A stretch of 64,000 nt of DNA from a bacterium (GTDB lineage: Bacteria > Desulfobacterota > Binatia > Binatales > Binataceae), in the NCBI GenBank assembly GCA_014896235.1, contig JADBKU010000003.1, positions 39,907 to 103,906 on the forward strand. Reading direction: 5' to 3'. The position numbers and the translations under genes were made by a program. The notes under the pieces were generated by a model. It saw only the letters and a list, made by a program, of their open reading frames with translations. It was not told where the DNA came from and did not search any database. This document shows, one piece after another, positions 53,479 through 61,498 of the stretch (positions are counted from its first letter, which is position 1; each line of letters starts with the position of its first letter).

Positions 53479-54309
53479 ATGAACACGCAGAAGCGCGAGG
53501 TGCGCAATCCACGGCTCAACCGGGTTTTCGACGATCTGGTCGATACGCTGCGCAATTTTATCCGCAAGCACAACCTGACTTACGAGGAATACCATCGCGC
53601 GATCGCCTTTCTGGCCGAAGCCGGCGAAAAAGGCGAAATTCCCTTGCTGATGGACGTGTTTTTGGAGGTTACCGTCGACGACGTGGACCATCGCGGATGG
53701 GCCGGCACGGAGACCACCGTCGAAGGGCCATATTACGTCCCGAACGCGCCCGAGATGGCTTCGCCGGCCGTTGTGCCGCATCGTGCGAACGAACCGGGCG
53801 AGCCGCTAATCTTTTCCGGCACGATTCGCTCGAGCGACGGCGTTCCGCTGGCCGGCGCGATTCTCGATTTCTGGCAGTCCGACGCCGAGGGCCGCTATTC
53901 GCATTTCAATATTCCCGAGGCCGAGGCGCCGTTTAATTTGCGGGCGCGGGTTAAAGCGGATCAAAACGGACGCTACGAGTTGCAAACTTGGGTTCCGGCT
54001 GCCTATGAAATTCCCAAGGCCGGACCGACCGGCGCACTGATCAAGGCCTTGGGCGGTCATCCGTGGCGCCCGGCGCATCTGCACGTTCGCCTGACCCATC
54101 CGGGACACGCGACGCTCACCACGCAAGTCTTTCTCAAGGACGATCCGTGGATCGAATCAGACGTCGTCGGGGCGGTGAAATCATCGCTCATTCGCGGCAC
54201 GACGCGGACGACCGATCCGGCGGAAATCCGGCGGCGCGGATTCTCTGGACCGTTCCATACGCTGGAATACGATTTCGTGTTGCCGCGGCAGATGGCCAAG
54301 GCGGCCTGA
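53479..54309 (+). CDS. Intradiol ring-cleavage dioxygenase (catechol / hydroxyquinol 1,2-dioxygenase family)
   Basis: Non-heme Fe(III) enzyme that cleaves catechol-type rings between the two hydroxyls. At 276 aa it has the N-terminal helical domain of the catechol/hydroxyquinol branch (RVFDDLVDTLRNFIRKHNLT) and EGPYYVPNAP. The iron ligands are Tyr140 (EGRYSHFN), Tyr166 (NGRYELQTW), His200 and His202 (WRPAHLHVRL). Arg197 corresponds to the catalytic arginine. The gene has CGGAGG 8 nt before the ATG at 53479 and stands alone, without the muconate cycloisomerase or maleylacetate reductase usually nearby. Confidence 0.92.
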   Translation: MNTQKREVRNPRLNRVFDDLVDTLRNFIRKHNLTYEEYHRAIAFLAEAGEKGEIPLLMDVFLEVTVDDVDHRGWAGTETTVEGPYYVPNAPEMASPAVVPHRANEPGEPLIFSGTIRSSDGVPLAGAILDFWQSDAEGRYSHFNIPEAEAPFNLRARVKADQNGRYELQTWVPAAYEIPKAGPTGALIKALGGHPWRPAHLHVRLTHPGHATLTTQVFLKDDPWIESDVVGAVKSSLIRGTTRTTDPAEIRRRGFSGPFHTLEYDFVLPRQMAKAA

Positions 54310-54411
54310 GGCGCTTCGGGAGCGGCTGTGGCGTGTCTCGGGACGTTCTCAACACGGCCGCAGCGCCGGCATGATTCGCAGCGGCGCGGTTTGATTTGAT
54401 GACAGGCTTGG

Positions 54412-54852
54412 ATGAACGATATGGGGCTTCGGTTTGGGGTCGGCGGCGGATTGCGCTGTGCTTCGATTGTTGGATTTACGGCGATTCTGGCGGCTTTTTC
54501 GGGATGCGGCTTGATCGGACACAAACCCACCCTGGACACGATCATGATCGAGTCTGAGCCGCCCGGCGCAACCGCGGTCGCGATGGGCCAGACGATGATC
54601 ACGCCGGCGACTATCCGGGTACCCGCCGACCAGCCGCTTTCCGTATGCGTTTCCGCCCCCGGTTTCGCCGCGCAAACCGTTTACGATGACACGATGGCGC
54701 ATTGGAAGTATCGGCACGATTGTTATCCGGGCGAGGAGGATTGCACCAGCACCGGCGAGGTCGTGCCGACGACTACGCATGTCTTGAGCGACGTAAACGT
54801 CAGACTCCATCGATGTCCCGATGGCGCCGCGGCCTGCCCGCAATGTCCCTGA
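54412..54852 (+). CDS. Putative lipoprotein with PEGA-like segment
   Basis: A 146-aa exported protein. The hydrophobic signal ends in a lipobox (LAAFSGC), so Cys32 would be lipidated. The mature part begins with a PEGA-like beta-hairpin (IMIESEPPGATAVAMGQ, TPATIRVPADQPLSVCVSAPGF) and ends in a Cys-rich stretch (CYPGEEDCTSTGE, RCPDGAAACPQCP). Function unknown. ATG at 54412; a second ATG at 54421 is in frame. It lies 102 nt after the intradiol dioxygenase gene. Confidence 0.75.
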   Translation: MNDMGLRFGVGGGLRCASIVGFTAILAAFSGCGLIGHKPTLDTIMIESEPPGATAVAMGQTMITPATIRVPADQPLSVCVSAPGFAAQTVYDDTMAHWKYRHDCYPGEEDCTSTGEVVPTTTHVLSDVNVRLHRCPDGAAACPQCP

Positions 54853-55053
54853 CCGTCCCCGTGTGTACGGTGTTTGACCAGATTCCTTGATCCGCACGTT
54901 CAGCCTCGATCGCCTGCATTTCGCGTTTGGCATGCGCTGGCGACTGTGCGACGCTGAGCGGCGGTTTCAAATGGAGAAAATGCGGCGCTGAATTTTTTGT
55001 TTTGGATCTGGCGCTAGGCGCCGGAGCAATTTTACCGGGATGGGGGCACTTAA

Positions 55054-56235
55054 ATGGCGAGCAATTCACAGGAAGCTGGAGTCCATTTTCGGGCCAGGGG
55101 CAGGATGGCTATCAACACCATCTGGGACTTCATTACCCGCCCGATCGCCAAGACGATCGACGATGTTCCCTGGTGCGCCGAAGCCATCTCGCCCGAGTGG
55201 CTCACCGCTGTGCTATGCGGCGGCGTCAAGGATGCGCGGGTGGTCTCGGTGGAGATTCGCGGCGGCGACCAGGGCTCGAGCGTACGCCGGCAACTCAAGG
55301 CGGAATACAATCAACCGGGCAGGGACGCGCGCCTGCCGGAAAATTTGTTCTGCAAGACCACGCCCACCGTCCTGACCCGGCTCGCGACCGGCCTTTCCGC
55401 GGCGGGCGAGGCGCGTTTCTACCGCCAGATGCGCCCGGAGCTGAAGATCGAAGCGCCGATTTGCTATCACTCCGGATGGGATCGGAAAACCGGCCGCTCG
55501 GTCCATCTATTCGACGATCTGATCACCAACAAAGCGGCTAAATTCTGCCGTTGGAATTCGACGATTTCCCGTCCGCAGGCCGAACAGATAATCGACACTC
55601 TCGCCGAAGTGCACGGCCAGTACTACGGAACTCCGCGCTTCAGTTCGGACCTGAAATGGATACTCACTTTTGAGGATTTCTTCCGCGCCGGCGAGAGGGT
55701 GGGGCTGCATCAGTGCCACGAGCAGGCGATGGTCAAAGCCGAAGCGGTAATTCCGGCGGACATCACCCGCCGCCGCGCCGAAATCTGGCCGGCGACGATG
55801 AAAGCGCTGGCGCTGCATAACAAGACGACTCCGACCCTGATTCATTCCGACGTGCATCTCGGCAACTGGTACGTGACCGGCGAGGGGCGGATGGGCCTGT
55901 GCGACTGGCAATGTATCGGCACGGGACATTGGGCGCGCGACGTTTCATATGCGCTGTCTGCGACGCTGGCGATCGAAGATCGGCGCGCGTGGGAGCGCGA
56001 TCTGCTCACGCGCTATCTGGAACGGATGCGGGAAAAGTGCGGTCTTGACGTATCATTCGGCGAAGCCTGGAATTTGTACCGGCAGCAGACTTTTCTGGCG
56101 CTGATGATGTGGACGCCCACGCTGGTGCATACGCGCACCACCCCCGATATGCAGCCCGAAGAGATGTCGCTCGAGATGATCAAGAGAATCACGGCGGCGA
56201 TGTCGGATTTGGAGAGTCTCGACAGCTTTTCCTGA
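55054..56235 (+). CDS. APH/EcKL-like phosphotransferase-fold protein
   Basis: Kinase-like protein of 393 aa related to aminoglycoside phosphotransferases and ecdysteroid-kinase-like proteins. The catalytic loop is LIHSDVHLGNWYV (HxDxxxxN) and the metal-binding DxD-type motif is GLCDWQCIGTG. The N-lobe with FCKTTPTVLTRL and FYRQMRPELKIEAPICYH fits this group. Such proteins in soil bacteria often sit near acyl-CoA or steroid-type catabolic genes, but the substrate is unknown. I use the ATG at 55054; a later ATG at 55105 is possible. Confidence 0.82.
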   Translation: MASNSQEAGVHFRARGRMAINTIWDFITRPIAKTIDDVPWCAEAISPEWLTAVLCGGVKDARVVSVEIRGGDQGSSVRRQLKAEYNQPGRDARLPENLFCKTTPTVLTRLATGLSAAGEARFYRQMRPELKIEAPICYHSGWDRKTGRSVHLFDDLITNKAAKFCRWNSTISRPQAEQIIDTLAEVHGQYYGTPRFSSDLKWILTFEDFFRAGERVGLHQCHEQAMVKAEAVIPADITRRRAEIWPATMKALALHNKTTPTLIHSDVHLGNWYVTGEGRMGLCDWQCIGTGHWARDVSYALSATLAIEDRRAWERDLLTRYLERMREKCGLDVSFGEAWNLYRQQTFLALMMWTPTLVHTRTTPDMQPEEMSLEMIKRITAAMSDLESLDSFS

Positions 56236-56291
56236 GCGCAAGATTGGCAGCGCCAACGGGAAAAACGGTTTTAACGCGCGATTTGAAAATC

Positions 56292-56537
56292 ATGAATGAC
56301 AAAAACACTATCGGCGTCGAACCGCCGCAGGAAGTCTCTTTTGATAATTGGGGTAAGCGGCTGATGGAGAATATCCTGCTGGCGGCGGCGGAAGCGGTGA
56401 GCGAACGCAAGGAGGTTTCCGACTCGATCGAAGTGACGCTGACTTTCCGCCTGACCCCGATCGTTGCGAAGGATCAGCTCGAAGTCAGCGTGGAATTCGA
56501 GCGCGATCCGACTTTGATTACCTACCTGCCGCGATAG
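56292..56537 (+). CDS. Small protein of unknown function
   Basis: Not recognised. An 81-aa soluble protein starting MNDKNTIGVEPPQEVSF, with a helix-like KRLMENILLAAAEAVSERKE and a strand-rich end (SIEVTLTFRLTP, QLEVSVEFERDP). It begins 57 nt after the phosphotransferase-like gene and may share its transcript. The codon use and residue mix look like a real gene, but a better start than the ATG at 56292 cannot be shown. Confidence 0.55.
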   Translation: MNDKNTIGVEPPQEVSFDNWGKRLMENILLAAAEAVSERKEVSDSIEVTLTFRLTPIVAKDQLEVSVEFERDPTLITYLPR

Positions 56538-56600
56538 ATATTTTTCGCTTCGCAGATCTGGAGGCAGCGCTGGTCCGGCGCGCGCGGCGGTCTTGGGGAA

Positions 56601-56688
56601 GTCATGCCCGGACTTGATCCGGGCATCCATCGCGATGGCGTAACCGCGAAGGCATGGATTCGCGGGTCAAGCCCGCGAATGACGGAGT
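56601..56688. repeat. Dispersed palindromic repeat, copy 2 (two hairpins)
   Basis: First palindrome ATGCCCGGACTTGATCCGGGCAT preceded by GTC (56601-56628) and second TTCGCGGGTCAAGCCCGCGAA followed by TGACGG (56656-56688). The outer GTCATG and the closing CATGAC-type sequence make the whole unit an imperfect inverted repeat. It lies about 130 nt before the restriction-modification gene. Confidence 0.85.
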
Positions 56689-56818
56689 GGGGCGGGTTCG
56701 GTTGGGCAGAGGCGGAGCGTCGCGCAAGGCTGAAAGCCTCAACTAAAATGGCTAACGTATGCGGCAGAGCCGCTCTGGCGCCAATCGCGCCGCAGTGAAC
56801 GGAAGGATCACCTGAACG

Positions 56819-59791
56819 ATGGCGTTGAGCGAATCGCAACTGCGCGATTTGATCCACGAATTGGCTCAACGGCCAGGGCATGAAGCCGTCCGAGGCGATG
56901 TCAAAAATCTTCTGACCCTGCATCTCGGCGCGCGGTCGAGCGACGTGCGCTTCGAAGAGCATTTGAACGAGGTGCGCGGACGCATCGACGCGCTGATCGG
57001 CCGAACGGTATTCGAGTTCAAAACCGACCTAAGGAAAGAACGGCGCGACGCAGAAGAGCAACTGGAGCGGTATCTCACCGATCTCGAAAAGTCGTCGGGT
57101 CAACAATGCATCGGCATCGCCACGGACGGCGCCGAATTTCTCGCTTTCAAACTCGCCCGCGGACGCCTGACGCCGATCCAATCCTACAAGCCGGCGCGCG
57201 ACGATATCGACGGGCTACCGGCGTGGCTGCGTGCGGTCGTTTCACTCAAAGCAGAGCGGCGGCCAGATCCGTTTACGATAAGAAAAGAACTGGGACGCGA
57301 GAGTCTCGTTTACAGCGTCGCTCGAACGCGGCTCGCGGAAGCCTGGGACGCCGTGAAGGGGAATCCAGCGGTTGCGGTCAAGCGCGATCTCTGGTCGCGG
57401 CAACTTGAGATCGTCTATGGTTCCGCGATCGGCGGCGACGAACTGTTTCTCCAACACACCTACCTGACGATCGTCGCCAAAGCGATCGCCACGATCGTGC
57501 TCGGCGCGCCGATGCCGGAACCTGCGGACATGCTTTCCGGAAGGCCGTTCCGCGATGCGGGTATCGACGGCGTTGTCGAATCCGATTTCTTCGATTGGAT
57601 AAGCGACGCGGTGGGCGGAGATGAACTGGTTCGCCAGATCGCCGGAGCGGTGGACGAGTTCCGGTTCGCCGACCTGGAGCACGACGTACTCAAAGTTCTA
57701 TACGAATCGTTAATCGACCCTGAACAGCGGCACGAGCTTGGCGAATATTACACGCCGGATTGGCTGGCGAGCCGGATCTGCAATCATCTGATCGATCGCC
57801 CGCTCGATCAGCGCGTGCTCGATCCGTCGTGCGGCTCCGGAACTTTTCTGTTTCACGCGGTGCGCCGCTTTCTCGCCGCGGCCGACGAAGCCGGCATCGG
57901 TCATGGCGCGGCTCTAACGGCATGCACTGATCGCATATTCGGGATCGATGTTCATCCGGTCGCCGTGATCAACGCCCGGATCACCTACCTGCTCGCGATG
58001 GGCGAGGAACGCCTGCGTCGTTCCGGGCGGCCGAGCTTGAGCATTCCGGTCTATCTTGGCGATTCGCTGCAATGGAACGCGGTAAGCGTGGTCAGCGCAC
58101 AAGAGGTGAGGATTGACGTACCCGACAGCGAGCCGCTGATTTTCCCCGTGCGGGTGGCCCGTAATCCGGCGCTCTTCGACAGTGTCGTGAAACGGATGAT
58201 CGAATACAGCGCGGCGGGCGCCGAGCCGGCGGCATTCCGGCAATGGCTGGACGCTTCAAACGATCAAGATTTGCGCGCCAACGAGGAAGCGCTAACCGTA
58301 ACCTACGCGCGGCTGAAATCACTCAGCGAGCAGAACCGCGACCATATTTGGGGCTATGTCGCGCGAAATTTATGCCGTCCGGTCTGGTTGTCGAGCGCGG
58401 GCCAGAAGGTGGACGTGCTCGCTGGAAATCCGCCGTGGCTCTCTTATCGTTACATGTCGCCCGCGATTCGCGACCGTTTCAAGCAGGAATCCGAAAAGCT
58501 CGGGATCTGGGCGGGAGGGAAAGTCGCCACCCATCAGGATCTTTCCGCCTATTTTTTCGCGCACGCTATGGATCTCTACTTGCGGCCGGGCGGGAAAATC
58601 GGGTTCGTGATGCCGTTGGCGACGCTCAGCCGGAAGCAATTCAAGGGATTTCTGACGCGCGATTCGATGGGCGAGCGAGGTCCTGTGGCTACTCCGGCGC
58701 GCCGCTTTACCGAGGCATGGACGCTCGAGTCCGTGCAACCGCTATTCAACGTGCCGTCGTGCGTGATTTTCGCCGAGGCGGGATCGGCGGATGGATGGCA
58801 AATGCCTCTCCACGCGATCGCGTACGAGGGCGAACTTCTCGAACGCGATCCGAAGTTCGGGGTAGCCGAGCGTTTACTCACCACCCGCAAGGTTCAGTGG
58901 CCAAAGATCGTTGAGGATTCCGACGAAGGTTACTCAAAGGAATTCCGAAATGGCGCGACGGTCTACCCAAGACTTCTGTTCGTTGTCGCTCGGAAGCCAG
59001 TTGGAAGGTTTGGGTTCAGCGAGGCAAAACCTGCGGTAGAAAGCCGCCGCAGCAACCTTGAGGACCGACGGTGGAAAGTTCTGCCCTCGCTTACCGGATC
59101 TGTCGAAAAGGAATTTCTTCGACCACTTTATTTGGGCGAATCAATTGCACCATTTCGCGTGATCAAATCATTCGAAGCGATTATTCCATGGGATGGTAAA
59201 AAGCTGCTCGACGCCAGCACTGCGCGCAAAAGCGGCCTCACTGGACTGTCGGATTGGTTAACAAAAGCGGAGGAGGTATGGCGGGAAAATCGATCAAGTG
59301 AAATGACGCTTATTGAACAATTAAATTATCAAAATAAATTAGTCACCCAATTCCCAATCAATAGGCGCCGTGTGGTCTATACGAAATCTGGCACGCATCA
59401 GGTTGCAGCATTGATTGAGAACCTTCAGGCAGTTGTTGAGAATAGATTATATTGGCTTCATGTTTCGTCCGAAGAGACCGGGAATTACATAGTCGCAGTG
59501 TTGAATAGCGAAGTTATTCGTAAATTAGTTGCACCGCAACAGAGTAGAGGGCAATGGGGGCCACGCGATTTCGACAAATTGCTTGCCGCGGCCGTTCCTC
59601 GGTTCGATTCCTCCAATCCACTGCACGCGGAAATCGCGCAGGCCGGCGAACGCGCCGCCGAAGTCGCGAAATCGGTCGATTTGCCCGAGAGCATGCATTT
59701 CATCCGCGCGCGCAAGGTTATTCGCGAGGCGCTGAAGAAAGACGGGATTGCAGACGAGATCGAAAAGCTGGTCGCCAAACTCTTTCGATAA
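56819..59791 (+). CDS. Type IIG-like restriction-modification enzyme (N6-adenine methyltransferase fused to nuclease)
   Basis: Single polypeptide of 990 aa. The N-terminal 100 residues hold a PD-(D/E)xK-type nuclease pattern (FEEHLNEVRGRIDAL with D57, then VFEFK with E66 and K68). A helical linker leads to the methyltransferase: EYYTPDWLASRI, SAM motif I at D335PSCGSGTFLF and the catalytic N537PPWLSYRY. The C-terminal 400 residues would be the target recognition domain. Within it, bases about 59270-59560 are strikingly AT-rich against the GC-rich surroundings. No separate specificity or restriction gene is next to it. It is flanked on both sides by the dispersed palindromic repeats. Confidence 0.9.
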   Translation: MALSESQLRDLIHELAQRPGHEAVRGDVKNLLTLHLGARSSDVRFEEHLNEVRGRIDALIGRTVFEFKTDLRKERRDAEEQLERYLTDLEKSSGQQCIGIATDGAEFLAFKLARGRLTPIQSYKPARDDIDGLPAWLRAVVSLKAERRPDPFTIRKELGRESLVYSVARTRLAEAWDAVKGNPAVAVKRDLWSRQLEIVYGSAIGGDELFLQHTYLTIVAKAIATIVLGAPMPEPADMLSGRPFRDAGIDGVVESDFFDWISDAVGGDELVRQIAGAVDEFRFADLEHDVLKVLYESLIDPEQRHELGEYYTPDWLASRICNHLIDRPLDQRVLDPSCGSGTFLFHAVRRFLAAADEAGIGHGAALTACTDRIFGIDVHPVAVINARITYLLAMGEERLRRSGRPSLSIPVYLGDSLQWNAVSVVSAQEVRIDVPDSEPLIFPVRVARNPALFDSVVKRMIEYSAAGAEPAAFRQWLDASNDQDLRANEEALTVTYARLKSLSEQNRDHIWGYVARNLCRPVWLSSAGQKVDVLAGNPPWLSYRYMSPAIRDRFKQESEKLGIWAGGKVATHQDLSAYFFAHAMDLYLRPGGKIGFVMPLATLSRKQFKGFLTRDSMGERGPVATPARRFTEAWTLESVQPLFNVPSCVIFAEAGSADGWQMPLHAIAYEGELLERDPKFGVAERLLTTRKVQWPKIVEDSDEGYSKEFRNGATVYPRLLFVVARKPVGRFGFSEAKPAVESRRSNLEDRRWKVLPSLTGSVEKEFLRPLYLGESIAPFRVIKSFEAIIPWDGKKLLDASTARKSGLTGLSDWLTKAEEVWRENRSSEMTLIEQLNYQNKLVTQFPINRRRVVYTKSGTHQVAALIENLQAVVENRLYWLHVSSEETGNYIVAVLNSEVIRKLVAPQQSRGQWGPRDFDKLLAAAVPRFDSSNPLHAEIAQAGERAAEVAKSVDLPESMHFIRARKVIREALKKDGIADEIEKLVAKLFR

Positions 59792-59840
59792 ACCTTTGCG
59801 CGGCCAAGGTTCGCAACCCTGAGCGGGGCGTCGATGGAGA

Positions 59841-59875
59841 TGGATTCGCGGGTCAAGCCCGCGAATGACGGAGTG
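59841..59875. repeat. Dispersed palindromic repeat, copy 3 (half unit)
   Basis: Only the second hairpin of the unit: TGGATTCGCGGGTCAAGCCC and its continuation to GCGAATGACGGAGTG, identical to the right half of copy 2. Confidence 0.8.
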
Positions 59876-60028
59876 AGATGAGCGTGGTCGGTGAAGCGCT
59901 TGTGGCGGGTCACGGCAGTGCGAAAGCCGGAATTGGAGGGCCGGTGCATTCCGCACGCCGTGCCGCGGCCGCTCGTCGCCACGATAGTTCATAGGACGTT
60001 TCGGCGCGTTGTTTCGCTGTTCTTCTTC

Positions 60029-60095
60029 CGTCATGCCCGGACTTGATCCGGGCATCCATAGGGAGGGATTCGCGGGTCAAGCCCGCGAATGACGG
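60029..60095. repeat. Dispersed palindromic repeat, copy 4 (two hairpins)
   Basis: CGTCATGCCCGGACTTGATC (60029 onward, through CCGGGCATCCAT) followed by GGATTCGCGGGTCAAGCCCG to GACGGG. Both hairpins are the same as in copy 2, with a shorter spacer between them. Confidence 0.85.
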
Positions 60096-60109
60096 GATGG
60101 CCCAATACG

Positions 60110-61441
60110 TCAGTCGGCGGAGGGGCGGGCGGCGCGTTCGAAGGAACGGAACTCCTCTTCGGGCGGACGCACCGATCGGAAAAAGATCCAGAACAGCAAT
60201 GCATTAACCGCCTGCAACGCCGACGCGGCGACCAGCGGCAGCGCAAGCGCGAAATGATCCATCAGCACGCCGGCGAGCGACGCGCTGAACGCCTGCGTGC
60301 CCTGCATCGGCAGGTTCGCAAGGCCGGCGGCGGTCGCACGTTCGGCCGGATCGATCACGCCCATCAGGTAAGATTGACGCATCGGGATGGAGAGCACGTT
60401 GACGATCACGCGCATCGCATAGAGCGCCGCGGCGAGCGCATAGGTCGGCATCAGGACCATGCCGATCAGCAGCACGCATGAGATCGCGCGCGTGCCGACG
60501 ACGGAGCTGACCAGGCCGAGCCATCGCGTCATCCGGCCGGCCATCAGATAGGGAATCGCGGCGGCAAGATTGATCAGAAAGAAAAGATGGGCGAGTGCGG
60601 AAGCGCCGACGCCGAAACGGCGGTAGAACCAGTAGACCACGAACGGACCGAGCATCCCGACCGCCAGCCCGTTGACGCTGTTGGTGAGCATGAAGCGCGA
60701 GACCAGCCGCCACGACGGCCGCGACAAGCCGAGAAAACGGCGTGAGAGCGGCGCTTGCGGGGCTGATTTAGCGGCGTGATGCGGATTGCGCCGGGGCGGC
60801 CGCTCGCGCACTGGAATCACGACCAGCGCCATCCCGAGGCCGGCGACCGCCGCGAGCATGAAGAGTCCGCGATAGCTTTCGAGGATCGGAACGCCGCGAT
60901 GGCGCGCGAGAAAAGCGGGCAGCGCGGCGAGCATCGAACCGGCGGCGCTGGCGATCACGCCGAAGAACGAAAGCAGGCCGAAAGCGTGCGTGCGGCTGTG
61001 ATCCGCGATCTGTTCGGCGACGAGAGATTGCGCCGCCGGATAATAGGGACCCCAACCGCCGCCCACGCCGACGCCGCCGCCATAGCCGAATGTGCCGAAG
61101 GCGGCGGCAGCGACCATCACGGGAAAGCTGCGGGTGAGGGCGAAAATCGCCGCGCCGATGGCCATCATCAGCGAGATGCCGATCAGGAACGGCTTGCGTC
61201 CGAAGCGGTCGGCCATCACGCCGACGCCGGCGGCGAGGCCGGCGTTGACGAGCGCGCAAACGCCGAACAGCACGCCCATCCGCGACGCGCTTACGCCGAT
61301 GTCCGCGAGATAAAGCGGCAGGATGATGACGACATATCCCTGCGCGAGACTGCGGATGGCGCGGGCGCCGAACAGGCAGGCGAGATCGCGCGAGATTCCG
61401 ATCTGGCCGAGCAATGGAGAAGAAGTTTCAGTATCGGGCAC
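60110..61441 (-). CDS. MFS transporter (DHA1-like)
   Basis: Major facilitator permease of 443 aa with about 12 helices. Motif A is GVMADRFGRKPFLIG; other recognisable parts are VVIILPLYLADIGVSASRMG, a glycine-rich FGTFGYGGGVGVGGGWG and SYLMGVIDPAERATAAGLAN. The start is a GTG at 61441 (MPDTETSSP). It is the last of three genes in a minus-strand unit with the DHA2 exporter and an amidohydrolase. The exported compound is unknown. Confidence 0.88.
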   Translation of the reverse strand: MPDTETSSPLLGQIGISRDLACLFGARAIRSLAQGYVVIILPLYLADIGVSASRMGVLFGVCALVNAGLAAGVGVMADRFGRKPFLIGISLMMAIGAAIFALTRSFPVMVAAAAFGTFGYGGGVGVGGGWGPYYPAAQSLVAEQIADHSRTHAFGLLSFFGVIASAAGSMLAALPAFLARHRGVPILESYRGLFMLAAVAGLGMALVVIPVRERPPRRNPHHAAKSAPQAPLSRRFLGLSRPSWRLVSRFMLTNSVNGLAVGMLGPFVVYWFYRRFGVGASALAHLFFLINLAAAIPYLMAGRMTRWLGLVSSVVGTRAISCVLLIGMVLMPTYALAAALYAMRVIVNVLSIPMRQSYLMGVIDPAERATAAGLANLPMQGTQAFSASLAGVLMDHFALALPLVAASALQAVNALLFWIFFRSVRPPEEEFRSFERAARPSAD

Positions 61442-61498
61442 GTGACTGATTCGGGCGCTGATGACAAACCGACGGATTCGGAGAATAACGCGCGCCGG

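Larger units (their letters stand above)
59792..60109. other. 318-bp intergenic region with two repeat copies
   Basis: No gene. It lies between the restriction-modification gene and a convergent MFS gene and is largely occupied by two copies of the palindromic repeat (59841-59875 and 60029-60095). The segment between them has no recognisable feature. Confidence 0.6.

Noticed and set aside
48205..60095. CRISPR-like interpretation of the palindromic repeats
   Set aside because: Copies are widely and irregularly spaced, with no unique spacers of constant length and no cas genes.
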